DNA from: Cupriavidus numazuensis
GTDB lineage: Bacteria > Pseudomonadota > Gammaproteobacteria > Burkholderiales > Burkholderiaceae
Assembly (NCBI RefSeq): GCF_905397435.1
Contig: NZ_CAJPVI010000039.1
Location: forward strand, 24,556 to 88,555
Length of the DNA: 64,000 bases
Direction of reading: 5' to 3'
The translations under genes were made by a program, and so were the position numbers. The first letter of the stretch is position 1. Each line of letters starts with the position of its first letter. Positions 1-10,042 of the stretch are shown here, in pieces. Below the pieces are notes generated by a model that saw nothing but the letters and a program-made list of their open reading frames with translations, searched no databases and had not been told where the DNA came from.

Positions 1-331
1 CAGCGATATGCACAAGGGCCTGGATGCGCTGCGCAAGATGCTCGCGGACGAACCGCGCCTGCTGCCGGAGCCGAAGCCCGAAGCGATGGTGGTCAACTAC
101 ACGCAGCAGGGCATTACATTGAACCTGCGCTGCTGGACTTCAAGCGGCGATTACTGGGCCGTGCTTGATGCGTTCTATGAGCGCATCAAGCACGTGCTCG
201 AGGATGCCGGTTGCAAGATCGCGGTGCCTATTCAGGAGGTACGCATGCCGGATCCAGGGGTTACGCCGGTGACCACGCCGCCCGCGGCCGCGCCGGATCC
301 GCGCGCCAATCCGCTGCGGCGCGCGGGTTAG
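1..331 (+). CDS. MscS-family mechanosensitive channel, C-terminal fragment
   Basis: This is the 3' end of a gene that enters from the left edge; the frame is open from base 2. The visible protein contains the cytosolic C-terminal alpha/beta portion of small-conductance mechanosensitive channels, with the stretch QQGITLNLRCWTSSGDYW followed by an amphipathic helix and the VPIQEVRMP strand that is typical of the family (compare the F-P-Q-x-V ending in MscS). It then carries a Pro/Ala-rich tail of about 30 residues. The pore helices lie outside the window. It ends 10 bp before the convergent edd gene. The family call comes from motif recall, not from an alignment. Confidence 0.8.
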   Translation, partial: SDMHKGLDALRKMLADEPRLLPEPKPEAMVVNYTQQGITLNLRCWTSSGDYWAVLDAFYERIKHVLEDAGCKIAVPIQEVRMPDPGVTPVTTPPAAAPDPRANPLRRAG

Positions 332-340
332 CTCCGTGCT

Positions 341-2176
341 TCAATCGCGCGCGTCTTCGTCCGCGAACAGCGTGCAGGCGCCCGCTTCGGCCTCGCTGAC
401 GTTGCGGCGGAAGGTCGCGAACAGGTCGCGTCCGACGCCGTGACGATTGGCCCGCAGATTGGGACGTGCCGATTCGCGCGCGTCCCACTCGGCATCCGCC
501 ACCAGCACGGTCAGCACGCCGGCCGGCGCGTCGACGCGCACCATGTCGCCGCTGCGCACGCGAGCGATACCGCCGCCGTTCAGGGCCTCGGGACAGACGT
601 GGATGGCCGCGGGCACCTTGCCCGAGGCGCCGGACATGCGTCCGTCCGTCACGAGCGCGACATGGAAGCCGCGGTCCTGCAGCACTGTCAGCGTCGGCGT
701 GAGCTTGTGCAGTTCCGGCATGCCGCACGATGCAGGCCCCTGCCACGGCAGGACCGCGACGAAATCGCGCTCCAGTTCGCCGCGCTTGAATGCCGCTATC
801 ACATCGTCCTGGTGCTCGAACACGATCGCAGGCGCTTCCACGACCTGGTGCTCCGGCTTCACTGCTGAGGTCTTGATGACCGCGCGTCCGAGCTTGCCGT
901 CGAGCACCTTGATGCCACCGTCCGCCGCGAACGGCTGCGCCGCGCCGCGCACGATCGTGTCGTCGAGCGAGGCCTGGGGTCCGTCCGTCCATTCGAGCTT
1001 GCCATCGCGCAGCACGGGCTCGCGTGTATAGGCCTCCAGCCCGCGGCCGACCACCGTGTTTACGTCGTCATGCAGCAGGCCGAGTTCGAGCAGCCCGCGA
1101 ATCACCACCGACAGGCCGCCGGCTGCCTGGAACTGGTTCACGTCGGCCTTGCCGTTCGGATAGACGCGCGCAAGCAGCGGCACCGCAGCCGACAGTTCGT
1201 CGAAGTCGTCCCACGTCAGCACGATGCCGGCCACGCGTGCCATGGCAATCAGGTGCAGCGTGTGGTTGGTCGAGCCGCCCGTGGCCAGCAGGCCGACGAT
1301 GCCGTTGACGAAGGCGCGCTCGTCGAGCACGTCGGCCACCGGCGTATACCGCTCGCCGCCGTGCACAAGGCGCAAGGCCTGCCGCGCCGATTCACGCGTG
1401 AGCGCTTCGCGCAGCGGCGTGTTGGGATTGATGAAGGCCGTGCCCGGCAGATGCAGGCCCATGATCTCCATCAGCATCTGGTTGGAGTTGGCGGTGCCGT
1501 AGAACGTGCACGTGCCGGGGCCATGATAGGAACGGGTCTCGGCCTCGAGCAGTTCCTTGCGGCCGATCTTGCCTTCGGCATAGAGCTGGCGCACATGCGC
1601 CTTCTCGTCGTTGCTCATGCCCGTGGTCATGGGACCGCCCGGCACGAACACCGCGGGCAGGTGGCCGAACGACAGCGCGCCCATCACGAGCCCCGGCACG
1701 ATCTTGTCGCAGACACCGAGATACAGCGCGCCGTCGAACATCTGGTGCGACAGCGCCACGGCCGTGGCCAGCGCGATCACATCGCGCGAGAACAGCGACA
1801 GGTCCATGCCATCCTGGCCCTGGGTCACGCCGTCGCACATGGCAGGCGTGCCGCCGGCGAACTGCGCGGTGCCGCCGGCTTCCAGCGCCGCTTCCTTGAG
1901 CCACTTCGGGAAGGCAGCCAGCGGCTGGTGCGCCGACAGCATGTCGTTGTACGAAGAGACAATCGCAAGGTTGGGCCGTTCGTCGGCCTTGAGCCGGATC
2001 TTGGCCTCGTCCGGCATGGCGGCGATGGCGTGCGCGAGGTTGGTACAGGAAATCTGGCTGCGCTCGACTTTCTGGCCCGCCATGGCGCGCGTGCGGTCAA
2101 GGTAGGCCTGACGCGAAGGGCCGCTGCGCGAGACGATGCGGGCCGTGACCCGTTCGAGTACTGGGTGACGTGGCAT
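341..2176 (-). CDS. edd: 6-phosphogluconate dehydratase (Entner-Doudoroff)
   Basis: Converts 6-phosphogluconate to 2-keto-3-deoxy-6-phosphogluconate in the cytosol, the first committed Entner-Doudoroff step. The protein has 611 residues, the usual Edd length. IlvD/Edd family landmarks are present: PAMCDGVTQGQDGMDLS and YLGVCDKIVPG with the iron-sulfur cysteines, FVPGGPMTTG, GTCTFYGTANSNQ, LLATGGSTNHTLH and TDGRMSGASGKVPAAIH. I chose the ATG at 2176 because AGGAGA lies just upstream; a longer frame to 2311 only adds residues encoded by a dispersed repeat. The gene is divergent from zwf, so both pathway arms share one 250-bp control region. The partner aldolase gene eda is not in the window. 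Confidence 0.95.
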   Translation of the reverse strand: MPRHPVLERVTARIVSRSGPSRQAYLDRTRAMAGQKVERSQISCTNLAHAIAAMPDEAKIRLKADERPNLAIVSSYNDMLSAHQPLAAFPKWLKEAALEAGGTAQFAGGTPAMCDGVTQGQDGMDLSLFSRDVIALATAVALSHQMFDGALYLGVCDKIVPGLVMGALSFGHLPAVFVPGGPMTTGMSNDEKAHVRQLYAEGKIGRKELLEAETRSYHGPGTCTFYGTANSNQMLMEIMGLHLPGTAFINPNTPLREALTRESARQALRLVHGGERYTPVADVLDERAFVNGIVGLLATGGSTNHTLHLIAMARVAGIVLTWDDFDELSAAVPLLARVYPNGKADVNQFQAAGGLSVVIRGLLELGLLHDDVNTVVGRGLEAYTREPVLRDGKLEWTDGPQASLDDTIVRGAAQPFAADGGIKVLDGKLGRAVIKTSAVKPEHQVVEAPAIVFEHQDDVIAAFKRGELERDFVAVLPWQGPASCGMPELHKLTPTLTVLQDRGFHVALVTDGRMSGASGKVPAAIHVCPEALNGGGIARVRSGDMVRVDAPAGVLTVLVADAEWDARESARPNLRANRHGVGRDLFATFRRNVSEAEAGACTLFADEDARD

Positions 2177-2426
2177 AGGTTTCTCCTGCGGGGTTGCTTT
2201 CAGCCTAGCGCACTTCGCGGCACGCTGCACGGTGGAAAGCCGCTGCCTGTCGTCACGCAGAAATGGGTACGCTTTGTGGCCCGCGCGCCTCGCCAAGCGG
2301 CAGGGACTCACGTAAACTGGCCGGAACTTATGCGCCGCTGCGGGACACTCATTCCATGCGGCCGCATCGGGCAGGTGCCGCGCACGCGCGCGTTCTGACC
2401 GCCATCCTCATGCCAAGGAGTCCACG
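2177..2426. promoter_or_regulatory. edd-zwf divergent control region
   Basis: This gap holds the promoters of the divergent edd and zwf genes. I see the two ribosome binding sites (AGGAGA before edd, AAGGAG at 2415-2420 before the GTG start of zwf) and one copy of a dispersed 20-bp repeat at 2256-2276. I looked for a HexR-type TTGT-N8-ACAA site and did not find a convincing one. Confidence 0.5.
2254..2276 (+). repeat. Dispersed short repeat, copy 1
   Basis: Matches the window consensus CGCAGAAATGGGTACGCTTT. Other copies lie at 5233, 8704, 8731, 8749, 8862 and, inverted, at 21643. This copy lies in the edd-zwf divergent promoter region. Confidence 0.7.
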
Positions 2427-3881
<1,455 letters not shown>

Positions 3882-3896
3882 CAAGGAGATAGCGCC

Positions 3897-4577
3897 ATGC
3901 GCGAATTCGAGCACGCAACCGCGATGGATCAGGCCGAGGCGCTGGCCATTTCCATCGGCAATGCACTGGACCAGGCGATCCGGGTCAACGGCTGGGCCGT
4001 GCTTGCTGTGTCCGGCGGGCGTTCTCCCGTACCGATGTTCGAGCGCCTGCGCTACCGGCCTGTGCGCTGGGAGGCAGTGACCATCACGCTGGTCGACGAG
4101 CGCGTGGTGCCGTTGGACCATCCCGACAGCAATGGCGCGCTCGTGCGCGCCCACCTGCTGCGCGAGGCCGCGGCCAGTGCGGCCTTTGTGCCGCTGATCG
4201 CGGATGCCGCGGAGGTCGAGGACCCGGCGAGTGCCGTGGCGCGTCTCAACAAGGCGTTCCGCCAACCCGACGTCGTGGTGCTTGGCATGGGCGAGGATGG
4301 ACACACCGCATCGCTGTTTCCGGATGCGCCCGAACTGCAGACCGCGCTCAGCGACCCGAAGCCCGGGTACCTCATCACCCATCCGTCGACTGCGCCGCAT
4401 GCGCGGGTGACACTGAATCTTGCCGCGCTGCTGGCGGCCGAGCGTGCTTTCCTTGCTGTCACGGGCCAGGTCAAGGCCGAGGTGCTGGCCCGCGCGATGC
4501 AAGGCCCGACGCCGGCGCTGCCGGTCAGCATCGTGCTGGCCAACCAGCGCCGCGGCTTCGACATTTTTCGTGCATGA
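3897..4577 (+). CDS. pgl: 6-phosphogluconolactonase
   Basis: Hydrolyses 6-phosphogluconolactone to 6-phosphogluconate, joining zwf to edd. The protein has 226 residues, typical of the SugarP_isomerase-type Pgl family. Recognisable motifs are VSGGRSPVPMFERL near residue 40, ITLVDERVVPLDHPDSN near residue 62, and LGMGEDGHTASLFPDAP near residue 125. An AAGGAG motif precedes the ATG. Its stop overlaps the glk start (ATGA), which points to translational coupling. Confidence 0.93.
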   Translation: MREFEHATAMDQAEALAISIGNALDQAIRVNGWAVLAVSGGRSPVPMFERLRYRPVRWEAVTITLVDERVVPLDHPDSNGALVRAHLLREAAASAAFVPLIADAAEVEDPASAVARLNKAFRQPDVVVLGMGEDGHTASLFPDAPELQTALSDPKPGYLITHPSTAPHARVTLNLAALLAAERAFLAVTGQVKAEVLARAMQGPTPALPVSIVLANQRRGFDIFRA

Positions 4578-5605
4578 GCGACGCCATGACCGCTTCGACC
4601 GTGTCCGTTGACAGCGCCTATCCGCGCCTGCTTGCCGACGTTGGCGGCACCAACGTGCGGTTCGCGCTGGAAGCCGCGCCGATGCAGATCGGCACGGTGA
4701 CCGCGCTCAAGGTGGCCGACTATCCGTCGCTCGAGGCGGCCATGCGGCACTACCTCGACGCGCAGTCTGCCTCGGGAGCCACGCTGCCGCTCCATGCCGC
4801 CATCGGCCTCGCCAACCCGGTCACGGGCGACCGGGTACGCCTGACCAACCATGACTGGGCGTTTTCGATCGAGGCCACGCGGCAAGCGGTGGGATTGCAG
4901 ACGCTCGTGGCCATCAACGATTTCACGTCGCTGGCGCTGGGCTTGCCTTACCTCGGCGCGAACGATCTCGTGCAGATCCGCCCCGGCGCACCCGTGGCCA
5001 CTGCGCCGCGTGCTCTGGTCGGCCCCGGTACCGGCCTGGGCGTGTCGGGGCTGGTGCCGTCGCCGGGCGGCGCCGCCGTGGCACTCGCGGGGGAGGGCGG
5101 CCATATCGAACTGATGCCCGTGACCGACGACGAGTGGATCGCCTGGCGCGCCGCGCACGCGAGCCTCGGGCGGGTGTCGGCGGAGCGGTTGTTGTCGGGC
5201 ATGGGCCTGTCGCATATCCATGCCGCGCTGTCCGCAGAAACGGGTACGCTCCTGGACGTCCCGCTGACGCCGGAGCAGGTCACGACGGGAGCCTTGGCGC
5301 GCCACGATCCGCTCTGCGAGCGCACCATGGCCGTGTTTTTCGGCCTGCTGGGGTCGGTCGCGGCAGACATCGCGCTGGTGCTGGGCGCGCGTGGCGGCGT
5401 GTACTTGGGTGGCGGCATCCTGCCGCGCTTCGTGCCGGCGCTGCAAGCGTCGGCGTTCAATGCGCGCTTCGTGGCCAAGGGCCGCATGCAGGCCTTTCTC
5501 GACAAGCTGCCTGTCTACGTGATTACCGCGCGCTATCCCGCGCTGCCGGGCCTGGCGCGCGCGCTGGCCGATACGCTGCATCACGGCCGCCCACAGATCG
5601 GATAA
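4574..5605 (+). CDS. glk: Glucokinase
   Basis: ATP-dependent phosphorylation of glucose. The protein has 343 residues, of the Glk family (PF02685 type), with LLADVGGTNVRFAL at the N-terminus (phosphate-binding loop), AINDFTSLALGLP near residue 115, GPGTGLGVSGLV near residue 150 and GEGGHIELMP near residue 175. In many Burkholderiales Glk is fused to a HexR-like RpiR domain; here it is stand-alone, and the next gene, 3 bp on, is a response regulator. Bases 5233-5250 of this gene match the dispersed repeat at 17 of 18 positions, encoding AETGTL within the protein. The GGTN loop and the phosphate-binding glycines are intact. Confidence 0.94.
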   Translation: MSDAMTASTVSVDSAYPRLLADVGGTNVRFALEAAPMQIGTVTALKVADYPSLEAAMRHYLDAQSASGATLPLHAAIGLANPVTGDRVRLTNHDWAFSIEATRQAVGLQTLVAINDFTSLALGLPYLGANDLVQIRPGAPVATAPRALVGPGTGLGVSGLVPSPGGAAVALAGEGGHIELMPVTDDEWIAWRAAHASLGRVSAERLLSGMGLSHIHAALSAETGTLLDVPLTPEQVTTGALARHDPLCERTMAVFFGLLGSVAADIALVLGARGGVYLGGGILPRFVPALQASAFNARFVAKGRMQAFLDKLPVYVITARYPALPGLARALADTLHHGRPQIG

Positions 5606-5608
5606 GAC

Positions 5609-6316
5609 ATGCGCGTGCTGCTGGTGGAAGACGATGCCATGATCGGCGACAGCGTGAAGCTTGCGCTGCGCCAGGAAGGGTTTGCCGTGGACTGGGTCCA
5701 GGATGGCGAGGCGGGCCTTGCCGCCGGCACGCCGACCGGCGGCTCGGGCAGCGCCGATGAAGGCGCGTGCTATGACCTGATCCTGCTCGATCTGGGGTTG
5801 CCGCGCCGCTCGGGGCTCGACGTATTGCGTGCCTTGCGCGCGCGCGGCGTGTCCACGCCGGTGCTGATCCTGACTGCCCGCGACGCGGTCGCGGACCGTG
5901 TGGCGGGACTCAATGCGGGTGCCGACGATTACCTGGTCAAGCCGTTCGACCTGCAGGAACTGGCCGCGCGCATGCACGCGCTCGCGCGCCGTGCCGAAGG
6001 GCGGGCCGAGCCGGTCCTCAGCTACGGCGCCATTTCGCTGAACCCGGCCACGCGCGAGGTCACGCTGAACGGCGAACCGGTGCACTTGTCCGCGCGCGAG
6101 TTCTCGCTGCTATCGGCGCTGATGGCGCGCCCGGGCAAGGTCTGGTCGGTCGCGCAGTTGCAGGAACGCCTGTACAGCTGGGATGACGAGGTGGGCAGCA
6201 ATACGGTCGAGGTCTATATCCACGCGCTGCGCAAGAAGTTCGGTGCCGCGCTGATCCGCAATATCCGCGGCGTGGGCTATGTCGTGCCCCGGCTCGAAGA
6301 GGGGCACGGCAACTGA
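5609..6316 (+). CDS. OmpR-family response regulator
   Basis: DNA-binding response regulator of 235 residues. The receiver domain has the acidic pocket (VEDDA at residues 6-10), phospho-acceptor Asp61 in LILLDLGLP, the Thr of ILTARDA and the Lys of LVKPFD. The winged helix follows, with REFSLLSALMARPG and the terminal VYIHALRKKFG/RGVGYVV signature. Asp61 sits about ten residues later than usual because of a Gly/Ser-rich insertion at about residues 40-53. The gene starts 3 bp after glk and overlaps the next gene. The order glk-regulator-kinase recalls the Pseudomonas edd-glk-gltR-gtrS operon, so glucose control is a reasonable guess, but the sensor type does not prove it. Confidence 0.9.
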   Translation: MRVLLVEDDAMIGDSVKLALRQEGFAVDWVQDGEAGLAAGTPTGGSGSADEGACYDLILLDLGLPRRSGLDVLRALRARGVSTPVLILTARDAVADRVAGLNAGADDYLVKPFDLQELAARMHALARRAEGRAEPVLSYGAISLNPATREVTLNGEPVHLSAREFSLLSALMARPGKVWSVAQLQERLYSWDDEVGSNTVEVYIHALRKKFGAALIRNIRGVGYVVPRLEEGHGN

Positions 6317-7650
6317 TGCGTTCGATCCAGCGAACCCTGCTGTGGTGGCTTGCGGCCGGGCTGATGGCGGGCATTGCCATCGCGACCGTGCTGATCTACG
6401 GCCAGGCGCGGCAGGAGGCCAATGCACTGTTCGACTACCAGATGAAGCAGGTCGCGGCGGCGCTGCCGAGCCAGTTCGCTGACCCCGTGGCACCGCCGTT
6501 CCTGGTGGAGGGCGGGGCCGGCGTCGACCTGCTGCATGCCGATGAGGACGTGGTCATCCATATCTGGGACGGTTCCGGCCGCAGCCTGTACCTGTCTCAC
6601 GCGCATCCGGCGCTGCCGGCGCGCGCGGAGCTCGGGTTCTCCAACGTCACCACGGGCGAAGGCGAATGGCGCCTCTACAGCATGCAGCTGGGCCCCGCAG
6701 TCGTGCAGATCGCGCAGCCGATGAGTGCGCGACGCACGCTCGCGGCACGCATGGCGCTGCGCACCGTGGCGCCGCTGCTGCTCTTGCTGCCGCTGTTGGC
6801 CTGGCTGGTGTGGATGGCGGTGGGCCGTGGCCTGCGGCCGCTGCGCGAGATTGCCACCGAAGTCCGTGCGCGCGACGCGAATGCGCTCACGCCGCTGGCC
6901 GTGCGCCCGATGCCCGACGAGATCGCGCCGCTCAGCGACGCGCTCAACCAGCTGCTTGAGCGGCTCTCGCATGCCATCGACACCCAGCGCGCGTTCGTGG
7001 CCGACGCCGCGCACGCGCTGCGCACGCCGCTGACGGCGCTGCAGTTGCAGGCGCAACTGGTCGAGCGCGCGGAAGATCCGCAGGCGCGCCGCCAGGCAGT
7101 CGGCAACCTGCGACAGGGGCTAGAACGGCTGACCCATCTGGTGACGCAACTGCTGACGCTCGCGCGCCAGGAGCCCGGTGCCGTGACGTTGACGCAGGAA
7201 CCGCTGGACCTGCACGAGCTTGCCACCGGCGTTGTCGCCGACATGGCCCAGGCCGCGCTGGATCGTGAAATCGACCTCGGGCTCGATGCCGACAGCGTCC
7301 CGACTGTGCGCGTTCGCGGCGATACCGATGCGTTGCGCATCCTGCTGACCAACCTGATCGACAACGCGCTCGCCTACATCCCGCGCGGCAGCCGTGTCGA
7401 CGTGCAGGTCAGGCAGGCGACGGATGGCCGCGCGGTCGAGCTTCTGGTCAGCGACAACGGGCCGGGCATTCCTGCCGCGGAGCGCGGGCGCGTGTTCGAC
7501 CGCTTCTACCGCGTGCCCGAGGCGCCGACCGGCGGCAGCGGGCTCGGCCTGGCCATCGTGGCCGAGATTGCGCAGTCGCATGGCGCCCGCGTGTCGCTGG
7601 AAGACGCGGGCCCGGGACTGCGCGTGCGCGTGACGTTTCCCGCCGCCTGA
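6316..7650 (+). CDS. Sensor histidine kinase, TctE/QseC-like
   Basis: Membrane sensor kinase of 444 residues; its start overlaps the stop of the upstream regulator. It has a transmembrane helix at about residues 10-30, a periplasmic sensor region of about 115 residues (2CSK_N-like), a second helix at about residues 150-170, and a HAMP-like linker. The H-box is FVADAAHALRTPL with His233, followed by the N-box NLIDNALAYIP near residue 345, G1 DNGPGIP near 380 and G2 GGSGLGLAIV near 406. All catalytic motifs are intact. The ligand is unknown; co-transcription with zwf-pgl-glk suggests a sugar or sugar-acid signal. Confidence 0.9.
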   Translation: MRSIQRTLLWWLAAGLMAGIAIATVLIYGQARQEANALFDYQMKQVAAALPSQFADPVAPPFLVEGGAGVDLLHADEDVVIHIWDGSGRSLYLSHAHPALPARAELGFSNVTTGEGEWRLYSMQLGPAVVQIAQPMSARRTLAARMALRTVAPLLLLLPLLAWLVWMAVGRGLRPLREIATEVRARDANALTPLAVRPMPDEIAPLSDALNQLLERLSHAIDTQRAFVADAAHALRTPLTALQLQAQLVERAEDPQARRQAVGNLRQGLERLTHLVTQLLTLARQEPGAVTLTQEPLDLHELATGVVADMAQAALDREIDLGLDADSVPTVRVRGDTDALRILLTNLIDNALAYIPRGSRVDVQVRQATDGRAVELLVSDNGPGIPAAERGRVFDRFYRVPEAPTGGSGLGLAIVAEIAQSHGARVSLEDAGPGLRVRVTFPAA

Positions 7651-7663
7651 GGGTGCGCGCCGC

Positions 7664-8596
7664 TCAGACCGGCGTGAGCAGCGGCTCGCCGGCAAAGTGG
7701 CGGCGGGCGTTCTCCAGGAACTGATCCACCGACGCCTGGATCGCCTCGGGCGACCAGCCGGCCATGTGCGGTGTCAGGACGACGTTCGGGCAGTCGAACA
7801 GCACCGTCGGTGGTGCCGGTTCGGTTTCGTAAACATCAAGGCCTGCACCACGAACCGTCCCCGCATGCAGTGCCTGCGCGAGCGCGGCGGTATCCACCAC
7901 GCTGCCGCGCGCAATATTGACCAGAAAGCCCGCCGGACCCAGCGCCGCCAGCACGCCGGCATCGACGAGGTGGCGCGTGCCCGCGCCGCCAGGCGTGGCG
8001 ATGACGAGATAGTCCGCCCACTGCGCCAGCGCGGTCACGCTGTCGAAATAGCGGTACGGCACCTCGGCGCGCGCCGTGCGGTTGTGGTAGCCGATCTCCA
8101 GATCGAACCCTTCGCCGCGCCGGGCAATGCGCCGCCCGATGGTGCCCAGCCCAACGATCCCCATGCGCTTGCCCGAGAAATTCGGGCTCAGCGGCAGCGT
8201 GTCGCGCCACTGGCCGGCGCGCGTGGCCTTGTCCAGTTGCGGGACGGCGCGCACCGTGGCGAGCAGCAGTGCCATGGCATGGTCGGCCACGCAGCTGTCA
8301 TTGGTGCCGGCACCATTGGCCACCGCAATGCCGCGCGCGCGGGCGTGGTCCAGCGCGATGTTCTCGTAGCCGGCGCCGAGTGCGCAGACCAGTTCCAGTT
8401 TCGGCATGGCGTCCATTTCCGCCGCGGTCAGGCCGATCGATCCGATGGTGAGTACGGCCTGCGCCGAGGCGCCATGCGTGGCCACGGCGTCGGCGCGCGT
8501 GGTGGCATCGGGGCCGTAGTGCACCGTGAATCGCTCGCCGATGCTGGCGAGGTGTTGGGACGACATCGGGTTCAGGACAAGCAGGACGGGCTTCAT
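7664..8596 (-). CDS. D-isomer-specific 2-hydroxyacid dehydrogenase
   Basis: NAD(P)H-dependent reductase of 2-oxo acids such as glyoxylate or hydroxypyruvate. The protein has 310 residues. Cofactor-binding motif GIVGLGTIGRRIA lies near residue 145; the catalytic Arg is in VNIARGSVVDTAAL, the Glu in DVYETEP, and the His in LTPHMAGWSPEA near the C-terminus, so the Arg-Glu-His triad is complete. I use the ATG at 8596; a TTG at 8629 would add 11 residues that look non-native. It is convergent with the sensor kinase gene. The substrate cannot be named from sequence. Confidence 0.88.
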   Translation of the reverse strand: MKPVLLVLNPMSSQHLASIGERFTVHYGPDATTRADAVATHGASAQAVLTIGSIGLTAAEMDAMPKLELVCALGAGYENIALDHARARGIAVANGAGTNDSCVADHAMALLLATVRAVPQLDKATRAGQWRDTLPLSPNFSGKRMGIVGLGTIGRRIARRGEGFDLEIGYHNRTARAEVPYRYFDSVTALAQWADYLVIATPGGAGTRHLVDAGVLAALGPAGFLVNIARGSVVDTAALAQALHAGTVRGAGLDVYETEPAPPTVLFDCPNVVLTPHMAGWSPEAIQASVDQFLENARRHFAGEPLLTPV

Positions 8597-8703
8597 GACG
8601 GGAAACTGCGGAAGGACGTGCCGCGGCAATGCGTGCGGCTAACAGGGAAAGGAGCGCACATTCTATCGCCGGGGCACGGCCTGCGCAGGCACACGGATGC
8701 GTA

Positions 8704-8882
8704 CGCAGAAACGGGTACGCTTTGCCTGTTCGCAGAAATGGGTACGCCCGCAGAAATGGGTACGCTTTGGCTCCGGCGCGCCTGCGAAATGCGGCATTTC
8801 AGCGCCCCGGACCGACAATCAGCGGCGGAAATCAGGGCTGCCGCAGGCATGCCGCCAGGCACGCAGAAATGGGTACGCTTTT
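8704..8882 (+). repeat. Cluster of four dispersed short repeats
   Basis: Four same-orientation copies of CGCAGAAATGGGTACGCT lie at 8704-8723 (with C for T), 8731-8747, 8749-8768 and 8862-8882. They fill most of the 334-bp gap 8597-8930 between the dehydrogenase and the yccF-like gene. No other feature is evident in the gap. An open frame runs through the repeats into yccF, but I regard it as repeat-encoded and not genuine. Confidence 0.7.
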
Positions 8883-8930
8883 GCCGGCGCGTATCATCGT
8901 GCTCTCTTCTACTCTTCCCGGAATCCCTGC

Positions 8931-9386
8931 ATGCGCGCGATCGGCAATTTCCTCTGGTTCATCCTTGGCGGTGTCTTCATGGGCCTGGCCTGGTGGCTGG
9001 CGGGGCTGCTCGCGTTCTGCTCGATCGTCGGTATCCCGTGGGGCAAGGCGTGCTTCGTGATCGGCAGCTTCACGTTCTTCCCGTTCGGCAAGCAGGCGAT
9101 CAGCCGGCGCGAACTGAACCAGCGCGACGACATCGGCACGGGCGCGCTCGGCATGGTCGGCAATGTGCTGTGGTTCGTCTTTGCGGGCATCTGGCTCGCG
9201 ATCGGCCACGTGATGTCGGCCATCGCGTGCTTCGTGACCATCATCGGCATTCCGTTCGCGATCCAGCACCTGAAGCTGGCCGGTATCGCGCTCGCGCCGA
9301 TCGGCCAGACGGTGGTGAGCAATGAGGTAGCGGAAGCCGCGCGGCGCGAAACAGCGCGCGGAGAGGTAAACAGTCTGAGGCGTTAA
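8931..9386 (+). CDS. yccF: YccF-family inner membrane protein
   Basis: Small membrane protein of 151 residues with two copies of a YccF-type hydrophobic unit. The first is FLWFILGGVFMGLAWWLAGLL with SIVGIPWGKACF; the second is VLWFVFAGIWLAIGHVMSAI with TIIGIPFAIQHLKLAGIAL. The repeated G-I-P motifs are characteristic of the family. About four transmembrane segments are expected. Function is unknown. The ATG at 8931 is chosen because homology begins there. Its 3' end overlaps the convergent MarR gene by 4 bp. Confidence 0.85.
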   Translation: MRAIGNFLWFILGGVFMGLAWWLAGLLAFCSIVGIPWGKACFVIGSFTFFPFGKQAISRRELNQRDDIGTGALGMVGNVLWFVFAGIWLAIGHVMSAIACFVTIIGIPFAIQHLKLAGIALAPIGQTVVSNEVAEAARRETARGEVNSLRR

Positions 9387-9841
9387 GCGTCGTCGGAAAG
9401 CTCGTCGCGGGTAGCGTGGGCGACGAGCCGGTCCAACAGGCTGCCCAGCACTTCTCGTTCCTGCTCGCTCAGGCAGCCGAAGATCTCTTCATTGCGCCGG
9501 GCGATCATCGCGATGGCCTGCCGGTACAGCGGCTTGCCCTGCGGCGTCAGCGCGAGCACCACGCCGCGCCCGTCGGCTTCGCTTGCCGATTTGCTGACCA
9601 GCCCGCGTTCCACCAACGCCTGTGCCGAACGGCTGGCCTGGCCCTTGGTCAGGTTGGCCTTCTGCGCGAGCGCGTTGACCGACAGCGGCGCAAACGCGCC
9701 AATCGCGGCCAGGCAACGGCCTTCGCTGAGCAGCAGGCCGCATTGCTCGAGGTACGCGTAGGCGCTGTCCTTGTCACTGAGCTTGTTGACCTGGTGCAGG
9801 CGGTAGGTCAGGAACTGGTCCAGGCGGGGCAGGGCTTTCAT
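9383..9841 (-). CDS. MarR-family transcriptional regulator
   Basis: Regulator of 152 residues. The winged helix runs from about residue 40 to 110: CLAAIGAFAPLSVNALAQKANLTKGQASRSAQALVERGLV is the helix-turn-helix and the wing follows with EADGRGVVLALTPQGKPLY. It is the last gene of a minus-strand operon behind a flavin monooxygenase and a DUF2783 protein. Two 18-bp palindromes upstream of that operon (11723-11740 and 11752-11769) are of the size MarR dimers bind, so autoregulated repression relieved by a phenolic ligand is likely, though inferred. Confidence 0.88.
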   Translation of the reverse strand: MKALPRLDQFLTYRLHQVNKLSDKDSAYAYLEQCGLLLSEGRCLAAIGAFAPLSVNALAQKANLTKGQASRSAQALVERGLVSKSASEADGRGVVLALTPQGKPLYRQAIAMIARRNEEIFGCLSEQEREVLGSLLDRLVAHATRDELSDDA

Positions 9842-9868
9842 GTCGGATCCGTGCGGAGAACCGGAACT

Positions 9869-10042
9869 TTACACCCGCGCCTCGGCCGTTTCGATCAGGG
9901 CGAGCACGGGGGCCAGCGCGTCCTGCCGGCTCATCAGGCCCAGGCAGACCATGGCGAGCAGCAGCGGCGTCTTGTCCTGGCCGACCCGGGCCATGGTTTC
10001 GCACAGGCGCGTGTAGGCGAGATCGAGTTCGTCAGCTTGCAT
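9869..10042 (-). CDS. Small DUF2783-like protein
   Basis: A 57-residue protein beginning MQADELDLAYTRLCETMARV and containing DKTPLLLAMVCLGLMSRQD. I recognise it as DUF2783-like, a family of about 60 residues of unknown function often encoded beside aromatic-ring flavin hydroxylases. Its start overlaps the end of the upstream monooxygenase gene by 11 bp, so the two are translationally coupled. It is entirely helical by inspection and has no signal peptide. The role is unknown; an accessory role to the hydroxylase is an inference from coupling. Confidence 0.65.
   Translation of the reverse strand: MQADELDLAYTRLCETMARVGQDKTPLLLAMVCLGLMSRQDALAPVLALIETAEARV

Noticed and set aside
2177..2426. HexR operator between edd and zwf
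   Set aside because: No TTGT-N7/8-ACAA arrangement was found in the divergent region.
4052..6085. Long open frame antisense to pgl, glk and the response regulator gene
   Set aside because: It spans three clear genes with intact motifs on the other strand and has no recognisable protein features.
8697..9386. Longer version of the YccF protein starting in the repeat cluster
   Set aside because: The extra residues are encoded by repeat copies (QKWVRF units) and family similarity starts at the ATG at 8931.
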